Shown piece by piece: positions 1 through 5,428 of a stretch of DNA of 28,117 nt. How positions within the stretch are numbered: position 1 is the first letter of the stretch; every line of letters begins with the position of its first letter. This DNA comes from a virus: positions 1-28,117 of IMG/VR virus record IMGVR_UViG_3300017971_005826. One strand, 5' to 3'. The translations under genes were made by a program, and so were the position numbers. Below the pieces are notes generated by a model that searched no databases, was not told the origin of the DNA, and saw only the letters and a program-made list of their open reading frames with translations.

Positions 1-56
1 GCCGTCGCGCGGCTCCGGAACAGGAACCAAACCAACCGAGAGTGAGGTAACCAATC

Positions 57-980
57 ATGGCAGACGAGTATCCGACGCTGTTGGACATCGCCAAGGCCAA
101 CGGCAGTGACGGCCTGGTGGGGCTGATCGACGAGACGGTCCAGGCCCACCCGGAAGTCAGCATGGGCTACGCCCGCACGATCTCCGGCATCAGCTACAAG
201 ACGCTGGTCCGGATCGCGCTTCCGACCGTCGCCTTCCGCAACGCCAACGAGGGCGCCGAGGCGAAGACCGGCAAGTACGAGAACCGCCGCGTCGAGACGT
301 TCATCTTCGACCCGCGGTGGCAGTGCGACAAGGCGATCGCGGACCGACACGAGGACGGACCGCAGGCCTTCATCGCCCTGGAGGCCAGCGCGATCATGGA
401 GGCGAGCTGGCAGCACCTGGCCACGCAGTTCTACTACGGCACGGGCACCTTCGGCGACACGAAGGGGTTTCCGGGCCTGGTCCAGGTGGTCAATTCCGGC
501 CTCGTCGTCGACGCCGAAGGGACGACCGGCGACACCGCGTCGAGCGTCTGGGCCGTCAAGTTCGGCCCCAAGGACGTCGGCTGGGTCTGGGGTGCCAACG
601 GCCAGTTGGCGCTGGACGAGGTCCGCGTCGAGACCGTGCTCGACGACAACAACAAGAAGTACGACGCCTACGTCCAGGCGATGCTCGCCTACCCGGGCTT
701 GCAGTGCCTGCGGGTCAACTCGATCGGGCGGATCAAGAGGCTCACCGAGGACTCGGGCAAGGGGCTGACCGACGCCCTGCTGGCCAAGCTGCTCGCCAAG
801 TTCCCGGTCGGGATCGTCCCCGACGTGTTCCTGATGACCAAGCGGTCGCTGGAGCAGCTCCGCACGAGCCGCACGGCGACGAACGCCACCGGGGCCCCCG
901 CGCCGACGCCGGCCGAGGCCTTCGGCGTGCCGATCCAGCCGACCGAGTCGATCAAGAACACCGAGGCCCTGACGCTGTAA
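57..980 (+). CDS. phage major capsid protein
   Basis: Shell protein of the virion, expected to have the HK97 fold and to assemble into the icosahedral head. The 307-aa product has the features of a short major capsid protein without a scaffold fusion: an acidic N-terminal helical start, a glycine-rich loop (FYYGTGTFGDTKGFPGL, near residues 125-141), an alternating alpha/beta body and a C-terminal strand ending near PIQPTESIKNTEALTL. The ATG follows GTGAGG at a suitable distance. It is the first gene in the window; terminase, portal and protease would lie upstream or, on a circular map, beyond the right end. Next comes a cement-like gene, the usual order. Identification rests on pattern and gene order, not on a search. 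Confidence 0.82.
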   Translation: MADEYPTLLDIAKANGSDGLVGLIDETVQAHPEVSMGYARTISGISYKTLVRIALPTVAFRNANEGAEAKTGKYENRRVETFIFDPRWQCDKAIADRHEDGPQAFIALEASAIMEASWQHLATQFYYGTGTFGDTKGFPGLVQVVNSGLVVDAEGTTGDTASSVWAVKFGPKDVGWVWGANGQLALDEVRVETVLDDNNKKYDAYVQAMLAYPGLQCLRVNSIGRIKRLTEDSGKGLTDALLAKLLAKFPVGIVPDVFLMTKRSLEQLRTSRTATNATGAPAPTPAEAFGVPIQPTESIKNTEALTL

Positions 981-991
981 ACGAGGAACGA

Positions 992-1062
992 GGAATGATG
1001 AACGAGGAACGCCGCTAAGAGTGTCTTCCGTTCATCATTCATCGTTCATCCTTCATCATTCC
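992..1062. repeat. imperfect inverted repeat between capsid and cement genes
   Basis: Two 19-base arms (992-1010 and 1044-1062) pair at 17 of 19 positions. They are built from reiterated GAACGAGGAATGATG-like words, so the RNA can form a long hairpin with about 33 bases in the loop. It ends three bases before the ribosome-binding site (GAGGAA) of the next gene. There is no T-tract, so it is not a standard terminator. It may attenuate or stabilise transcript between two genes that need different dosages, or it may be one copy of a dispersed host repeat. Confidence 0.75.
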
Positions 1063-1075
1063 ATGAGGAACGACC

Positions 1076-1489
1076 ATGTCCCAGTTTCAACTCAAAGACG
1101 CCAAGTTCATCGAGACCAAGGCGCTCAGCAACGGCGCCGGCAGCGTCAACAGCGACGGCTTCGACCTCGGCCAGATGACCGCCCGCGGGGCGCGGCTGCC
1201 GGAGGTCGAGGGCAAGATCACCGCCCCGGCGCTGACGACCACGCAACTCCCCGACTCGGAGACGATGACCTACAAGGTCGAGCACGCCGATCAGTCGAAC
1301 TACGGGGATGCCGTGACGCTCTACGACGCGGTCCTCGTGCAGACCGGGGCCAGCGGGGAGGGCGCCGCGGCGGCCAGCGCCCGCTACCGCATCCCGAGCG
1401 ACTGCAAGCGCTACGTGCGGATCGTCGCCACGAAGACCGGCACGGGCGACTGCTCGACGGTGAGCCTGACCCACGAGCTGGTCTTTTGA
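1076..1489 (+). CDS. Bbp16-like capsid cement/decoration protein
   Basis: Probable cement protein that binds the outer capsid surface and stabilises it. It has 137 residues, the usual size for the Bbp16-type family. The features I recognise are the opening LKDAKFI, a DLGQ-type strand, a central segment on perturbation of values over time (VEHADQSNYGDAVTLYD) and a C-terminal RYVRIVATKTGTGDCSTVSL strand pair. The protein is predicted to be all-beta. It directly follows the major capsid gene, where such genes sit. The start ATG is preceded by GAGGAA. Family assignment is from remembered sequence pattern and position; a different head-decoration protein is the main alternative. Confidence 0.6.
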   Translation: MSQFQLKDAKFIETKALSNGAGSVNSDGFDLGQMTARGARLPEVEGKITAPALTTTQLPDSETMTYKVEHADQSNYGDAVTLYDAVLVQTGASGEGAAAASARYRIPSDCKRYVRIVATKTGTGDCSTVSLTHELVF

Positions 1490-1530
1490 GCGACCCCATT
1501 TCCTGAGAAATAGCTGGCCCGGAGCCGACG

Positions 1531-1905
1531 ATGAACGCGATCGAAAAGGCGGTCGCGAGGCTGAGTGCCACGGTCCAGCGGGCCGCCGGCCTGGCCGTGC
1601 AGTATTACCAGGACGGCCTCCTGATCGAGTTGACCGCCGTGATGGCCGACGTGGACGCGGAAGTCGTCGGCCCCGACGGCTTCCCGGTCGTTGCCCGGGC
1701 GACCGACTTCCTGATCCCGTGCGCCGAGCTGCTCGTCGGCGGCGAGCCGGTGGAGCCGAAGGCCGGCGACCAGGTCCGCGTCCAGCGGGGCGGGAAGCTG
1801 GAGACGTACGAGGCCATGCGGCTCGGCGGCGACTCGCACTTCGAGCCGGCCGATCCCTACAGCAACCAGTGGCGCGTGCACACGAAGCGGGTGAGCGTGC
1901 AATGA
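1531..1905 (+). CDS. putative head-tail joining protein
   Basis: A 124-aa protein with a short N-terminal helix and then a mostly beta body rich in VGPDG, GGEPVEPKAGDQVRV and GKLETYEAM turns, compatible with a small barrel. Its place between the cement gene and the tail-completion genes is where head-completion or head-tail joining proteins sit in siphoviruses. I recognise no catalytic motif. Its stop codon overlaps the start of the next gene (ATGA), so the two are probably translationally coupled. Function is inferred from position only. Confidence 0.5.
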   Translation: MNAIEKAVARLSATVQRAAGLAVQYYQDGLLIELTAVMADVDAEVVGPDGFPVVARATDFLIPCAELLVGGEPVEPKAGDQVRVQRGGKLETYEAMRLGGDSHFEPADPYSNQWRVHTKRVSVQ

Positions 1906-2165
1906 AGCCGACTCCCAAGCGAACCTGGAACGCGAAGCGACTCGCGGCGATCGCGGCCTCGATCGCCACCGTGCTGGGGCTCGTGCTCGGCGCGGTGTGG
2001 GCGGCGTCCGCCGATCGGGCGGGGAGCCACCAGCAACTCCACCAACAGGCACAGCGGATCGAGGACCACGAGCGGCGGCTGCGCAGCGTGGAACGGGACC
2101 TCGCCCAGATGGCGGCGGACGTGCGCTGGATCCGCGCCACGATGGAGAAGCGAGACGGGAAATGA
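1902..2165 (+). CDS. small membrane protein with coiled coil in head-tail operon
   Basis: An 87-aa product with a basic N-terminus (residues 1-14), one strong hydrophobic segment (about 15-36, LAAIAASIATVLGLVLGAVW) and then a charged heptad-like helix (45-80) likely to form a coiled coil. The start ATG overlaps the upstream stop and its own stop overlaps the next start, both by ATGA, so it is expressed as part of the virion operon. A membrane protein among head-tail genes is unusual. It could be a holin- or spanin-like lysis protein or an assembly factor. No family is recognised. Confidence 0.65.
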   Translation: MKPTPKRTWNAKRLAAIAASIATVLGLVLGAVWAASADRAGSHQQLHQQAQRIEDHERRLRSVERDLAQMAADVRWIRATMEKRDGK

Positions 2166-2605
2166 GCCGACACCTGGACATTGCCGACGCCGTGGTGAAG
2201 GCGCTGAACGGCCACACGTTCAGCCAGGGCTTCACGGCGATGCGTGCCTATCGCCCGGTGCGCCGCCGCGAGAACCTGGCCGCGCTGACCGTGACCGTGA
2301 TCCCCGCCGGCTTCACCACGGAGATCGCCGACCGCACCCGGCGGCAGTCCCGCTACTCCGTCGACGTGGCGCTTCAGCGGTCCGTCAAGCCGGACAGCCT
2401 GGTCGAGTGCGATGCCGTGTACGAGCTGAAGGAGGAGGTCGAGGCGTTTTTCGCCATGAAGCGGCTCGACGGCTTGCAGCAGGCGATCTGGGAGAAAGTG
2501 GAGACGGTGGCGGGTGCCGAGGCGGGCTACGCCTACGAGCACCTGGAGTCGCTCAACCTGTTCACGGTGATTATCCGCCTCACCTTCAAGGTGATCGAAG
2601 CATGA
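2162..2605 (+). CDS. putative tail terminator/tail completion protein
   Basis: A 147-aa alpha/beta protein. The N-terminal part (HLDIADAVVKALN) resembles the first helix of tail terminator proteins, followed by a beta-rich core (LAALTVTVIPAG, YSVDVALQRSV) and a C-terminal strand (LFTVIIRLTFKVIEA), the general shape of the lambda gpU-like fold. Its position just before a gp10-like gene and the tail tube gene fits. Both ends are coupled to neighbours by ATGA overlaps. Assignment is by fold-like pattern and order; a neck protein is possible. Confidence 0.5.
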   Translation: MSRHLDIADAVVKALNGHTFSQGFTAMRAYRPVRRRENLAALTVTVIPAGFTTEIADRTRRQSRYSVDVALQRSVKPDSLVECDAVYELKEEVEAFFAMKRLDGLQQAIWEKVETVAGAEAGYAYEHLESLNLFTVIIRLTFKVIEA

Positions 2606-3180
2606 TCGGCGCGGGGTTCAAACTCGACCAGGCCAAGGCCCTGTTCTTCGACCGCAAGGCGGTGACCGACGCCACGGACCGAGGCACGCGCCGGATGCTT
2701 TCGCGGTTCGGGGCGTACGTGATGAGACGGGGCCGATCGAGCATCCGCCGGCGGAAGAAGGTGAGCGACCCGGGGAAGCCGCCCAGCGCGCATGAGGGCT
2801 CGATCAAGAAGATCTACTTCGGCTACGAACCGCGGCGGCGGTCGGTCGTTGTGGGTCCGGTGCTGCTGAACCTGGTCTCCTTCGATGACCAGATGCGGCC
2901 GGTGTCTGGCGCCGTGCCGGAAGTGCTCGAAAAGGGCGGCGCGATCAACGTGCTGGAAGAGTGGACCGGCAGTCGATGGTGGCGCGTGAACTTGCGCCGC
3001 CGGGGAGCGGTGTCGGATGTTGGGGCGCTGCGCGAAAGCGGCCGCAGCAACGTGTTTAATCGTCGCCGGCCGATCCGCAAGCGGCGCGTGACCATCGCGC
3101 CCCGCCCGACCATGCGACTGGCCTTCGAGGCCGAGCGGCCGAAGCTCCAGGGCATGTGGGCCAATTCCATCAGACCATAG
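2602..3180 (+). CDS. HK97 gp10-like minor tail/tail completion protein
   Basis: A 192-aa, strongly basic protein. The N-terminal helix with RRMLSRFGAYVMRRGRSSI and the middle strand ending SVVVGPVLL match the general pattern of HK97 gp10-like and phage morphogenesis proteins, where a VGP turn is common. The C-terminal half has several Arg-rich stretches. It follows the terminator-like gene by an ATGA overlap and ends at the TAG that also begins the ribosome-binding site (TAGGAGG) of the tail tube gene, so expression of the two is closely linked. Confidence 0.5.
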   Translation: MIGAGFKLDQAKALFFDRKAVTDATDRGTRRMLSRFGAYVMRRGRSSIRRRKKVSDPGKPPSAHEGSIKKIYFGYEPRRRSVVVGPVLLNLVSFDDQMRPVSGAVPEVLEKGGAINVLEEWTGSRWWRVNLRRRGAVSDVGALRESGRSNVFNRRRPIRKRRVTIAPRPTMRLAFEAERPKLQGMWANSIRP

Positions 3181-3192
3181 GAGGCAACCATC

Positions 3193-3603
3193 ATGGGTGC
3201 TCTTGTAGGACTCGACGCAAAACTGTATCGCGGGAACGCCGGTTCGCCGGCCGCGACCGAGATGCTCAATGTCCGCGACGTGACCCGTCCGGATTCCAAG
3301 TCCGAGGCCGACATCAGCCGGCGGGGGTCGCGGTGGCACGTCGTGAAGGTGACCCGCCGCAAGGTCGAGGTCAACTTCACGATGATCAACGACGATTCGG
3401 ACGCCGACGTGCTCGCCCTGCGCAACGCCTATGACGCCGACACTCCGCTGGCGTTCAAGGTGCTGGACAAGGCGTCGGGCAAGGGGATCGACGCGGACTG
3501 GGAGATCACGAAGTTCGAGGAATCGCACCCGGACGAGACCGAACAGACGATCTCGGTGACGATCAAGCCGACCTACGTCACCCGCTGGCCGGCGGTGGTG
3601 TGA
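3193..3603 (+). CDS. phage major tail (tube) protein
   Basis: A 136-aa protein predicted to polymerise as rings along the tape measure to form the tail tube. The visible pattern is that of the small tube-protein fold: LDAKLYRG start, RGSRWHVVKVTRRKVEVNFTM hairpin region (19 residues quoted around the central strands), then WEITKFEESHPDE and a closing strand TISVTIKPTY. Similar small proteins contain a GKG(I/V)xADWEV-like turn, seen here as GKGIDADWEI. The ribosome-binding site TAGGAGG is nearly perfect and includes the previous stop codon. High expression is expected for a tube protein. Confidence 0.65.
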   Translation: MGALVGLDAKLYRGNAGSPAATEMLNVRDVTRPDSKSEADISRRGSRWHVVKVTRRKVEVNFTMINDDSDADVLALRNAYDADTPLAFKVLDKASGKGIDADWEITKFEESHPDETEQTISVTIKPTYVTRWPAVV

Positions 3604-3627
3604 CGAGGAGAAACCGAACCGTTTAGC

Positions 3628-3646
3628 TGGCGACGGCACGTCGCCA
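3628..3646 (+). promoter_or_regulatory. perfect hairpin overlapping a Shine-Dalgarno
   Basis: TGGCGACG, GCA, CGTCGCCA forms an 8-bp stem with a three-base loop, and its last base is the first base of the AAGGAGA ribosome-binding site of the gene at 3659. Folding could limit ribosome access or protect the transcript between the tube gene and the next gene. No T-tract follows, so it is unlikely to be a terminator. Confidence 0.6.
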
Positions 3647-3658
3647 AGGAGAACTGCC

Positions 3659-4276
3659 ATGCCAACCGGAAGCATCCATCAAGTCGCGTCGGTGGGCGGC
3701 CTGTCGATCCAGTCGACCGTAATGCGGAGCGAGTCCGGTCAGATCGGCCAGGAGGTCTCGCTGCCCGCCGCCAAGGCGGGGACGCTCTCGACGCGGACCA
3801 ACGACACCGACGGCACGCTGACCCTGGGGGCCGGCCACGGCATCGTCGACGCCGACGTGATCAACATTTTCTGGATCGACGCCAACGGCGTGGGCAAGTG
3901 CGCCTATGGCGCGATAGTCGGCACCGTGGCCGGCAACGACGTGCCGTTCACCGGCGCCAGCGGCGACGCCCTGCCCGCCGAGGACTCGGATATCAGGGCG
4001 AGCAAGGTCGTGGAGATCGACACCGACTTCGATGGCGACCTCGTCAAAATCATCGTCGCCTGTGCGAACCACTTGTCGCATATCGCGTTCCGCGACGTCA
4101 CGCCCACGGTGCTGAAGGCCGTCACGCTCCCGGCGGGAGAGAGCTGGTCATGGATTTCCGACCAGGGAATCGCCAATCCGCTCGCCGGCAACCCGGTCAA
4201 CGATATCCGGGCCTCGAATGGCGACGTAGCGGCCCCGTCGACGCTCAAGGTCGGCGTCCTCTACGACAGCAGCTAG
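3659..4276 (+). CDS. phage structural protein of unknown role
   Basis: A 205-aa protein with Gly/Ala/Ser/Thr-rich beta segments, for example the repeated turns LGAGHGIVDADVINIFW and VGTVAGNDVPF, and no signal peptide or hydrophobic segment. It lies between the tail tube and the tail-assembly chaperone and has a strong AAGGAGA site. It could be a tail-tube-associated or decoration protein. I do not recognise a named family. Codon usage and spacing match the neighbouring virion genes. Confidence 0.6.
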   Translation: MPTGSIHQVASVGGLSIQSTVMRSESGQIGQEVSLPAAKAGTLSTRTNDTDGTLTLGAGHGIVDADVINIFWIDANGVGKCAYGAIVGTVAGNDVPFTGASGDALPAEDSDIRASKVVEIDTDFDGDLVKIIVACANHLSHIAFRDVTPTVLKAVTLPAGESWSWISDQGIANPLAGNPVNDIRASNGDVAAPSTLKVGVLYDSS

Positions 4277-4326
4277 CCCGTCGGCCGCGGCGTCCAACCC
4301 AACCCGAACCTCCACGCGAGGCGACC

Positions 4327-4890
4327 ATGCAGACGTTCACCGATACCGAAAACCGGACCTGGACGCTGAACCTCACCATCGGCGCGGTCAAGCGGGTCCG
4401 CGACGAGCTGAAGGTCAACCTGATGGACCCGCTCGGCGGTGCGAGGCCGGGCAACAGCAACGGACGCCGCCGGCGCCCGCCGCTTCTGACCCGATTGCAG
4501 CTCGACCCCATCCTGCTGGTCGCCGTGATCTTCGTGCTCGTCAAGCCGGAGGCCGACCGGCAGGGCGTCACCGACGAGCAGTTTGCCGAGGCCCTGGGCG
4601 GCGATGCCGCCTACGACGCCTTTGTCGCGTTCATGGCGGAGTGGCGCGGTTTTTTCCAAAGGCTCCGCCGCGAGACCGAGGCCAAGGCGATCGACGCGAA
4701 CCTGGCGATGGTCGCGGCGGAGGACAAACGGACCGCGGCGTTGGTGCCGAGGGCGACCGAGGCGGCCCAAAAGGCGGCCGAGCGCCGGAGGCAAGAGGCG
4801 ATCGAAAAGATCGAGGCCCTTGGCGACTCCGTGACTGCTACGAGCTCGCCGGAATCGTCGGGCTCGGGCCCCGCGACATCGACGCCCTGA
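4327..4890 (+). CDS. tail assembly chaperone, short form (gpG-like)
   Basis: A 187-aa zero-frame product. The N-terminal half (TFTDTENRTWTLNLTIGAVK; RLQLDPILLVAVIFVLVKPE; VTDEQFAEALGGDAAYDAFV) matches the pattern of planctomycete-phage proteins that precede the tape measure. After about residue 100 it becomes a charged helix (KAIDANLAMVAAEDK, AAQKAAERRRQEAIEKIEAL), and the last 20 residues are low-complexity Ser/Pro/Gly. The low-complexity tail is probably what is read when ribosomes do not change frame. By analogy with lambda G it binds the tape measure in assembly and is absent from virions. Confidence 0.65.
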   Translation: MQTFTDTENRTWTLNLTIGAVKRVRDELKVNLMDPLGGARPGNSNGRRRRPPLLTRLQLDPILLVAVIFVLVKPEADRQGVTDEQFAEALGGDAAYDAFVAFMAEWRGFFQRLRRETEAKAIDANLAMVAAEDKRTAALVPRATEAAQKAAERRRQEAIEKIEALGDSVTATSSPESSGSGPATSTP

Positions 4891-5141
4891 CGCTCCGCGA
4901 GCTGGTGTGGATGGCCGACGGGGCGAGGAGGGAGCGATGGAACCACACGGCGGCCCTGCGGGCGGACATCCACAACATCCTGCGCGAAAAGCCGCTCAGC
5001 CCGGCCGAGTTCCATCCGTTCATGAAGCGGAGGCCCCCTGCGAAGGTGCGCCCTCGCCCGGGCGCCGTGGAACGACTCGCTCGCGACCTCTGCGGCGACG
5101 AGGCCTGCGACGCCAAGTGGGGCACGGACAAACCCGCGTGA
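4327..5141 (+). CDS. tail assembly chaperone, -1 frameshift product (gpGT-like)
   Basis: The -1 frame overlapping the end of the short form is open to 5141 and carries sequence that looks truly coding: CYELAGIVGLGPRDIDALTL, ELVWMADGARRERWNHTAAL, LSPAEFHPF. It has no plausible own start codon before this conserved stretch. A -1 shift is exactly the direction needed to join it to the upstream gene, giving about 271 residues. Paired G and G-T chaperones just before the tape measure are a conserved feature of long-tailed phages. Two candidate slip sites are listed separately; the exact shift point is inferred. Confidence 0.65.
4650..4656 (+). promoter_or_regulatory. canonical -1 slippery heptamer T TTT TTC
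   Basis: In the zero frame of the chaperone the codons are GGT TTT TTC CAA, so T TTT TTC fits the X XXY YYZ rule exactly and would slip to TTT TTT. It lies 240 bases upstream of the zero-frame stop. Against it, the -1 frame just downstream is low-complexity Arg/Gly-rich sequence, which looks like an untranslated shadow. Confidence 0.45.
4803..4809 (+). promoter_or_regulatory. alternative -1 slip site C GAA AAG
   Basis: Zero-frame codons GAA AAG contain the A AAG tetramer that promotes -1 slippage in bacteria. The site lies directly before the switch from sensible zero-frame sequence (EAIEKIEALGDS) to sensible -1 frame sequence (LRDCYELAG), which fits the conserved protein pattern better than the site at 4650. 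The P-site re-pairing is poor, so efficiency is uncertain. Confidence 0.4.
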
Positions 5142-5194
5142 TCCGCCAGAAGCCGTACATCGAAAACGTCCCCGATCCTAGCGAGGCGGAAACC

Positions 5195-5416
5195 ATGCAA
5201 ATCGGCGACAAAGTAGTCAAAAACCCCAACACCTGGATCGCCAGCGAGTTTGACGCCTGGGGCCGCGGCGAGGGTGTCGGCGAGATCGTCCAGCCCCCGT
5301 TCGACCTCGGCGGCGACTGGCTCGATGTCCGATGGCCGGCGGGCCGCTGCTTCGAGCACGCCTCGGGCCTGTCGCCCGTCTCGAATGACCGCTCGTCCCT
5401 CACCCCTAACCCCTGA
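5195..5416 (+). CDS. small SH3-like-fold protein upstream of tape measure
   Basis: A 73-aa product opening MQIGDKVVKNPNTWIASEFD, with the pattern of a small barrel (GDxV, GxGVGEIV, WLDVRWPAGRCFE). The ATG follows GAGGCGGA. A GTG at 5138 that overlaps the preceding stop (GTGA) would add 19 residues and cannot be excluded. The last eleven residues (SNDRSSLTPNP) are encoded by a CCCTCACCCC-type repeat that also supplies the stop codon, so the natural C-terminus may have been altered by repeat insertion. Function unknown; location suggests a tail assembly accessory. Confidence 0.55.
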   Translation: MQIGDKVVKNPNTWIASEFDAWGRGEGVGEIVQPPFDLGGDWLDVRWPAGRCFEHASGLSPVSNDRSSLTPNP

Positions 5417-5420
5417 CCCC
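5397..5420. repeat. CCCTCACCCC-type short tandem repeat
   Basis: Three degenerate units of CCCTCA/CCCTAA/CCCTGA-CCC run through the end of the small SH3-like gene and into the short gap before the tape measure. A longer version of the same word is found inside the glycosyltransferase gene at 10943-10977. Such repeats are dispersed in planctomycete genomes to my recollection. Confidence 0.6.
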
Positions 5421-5428
5421 TTGTTCTC

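Noticed and set aside
1046-2542. 498-codon minus-strand frame opposite the head-tail genes
   Set aside because: Runs across four well-supported coupled plus-strand genes and encodes Arg-rich low-complexity sequence.
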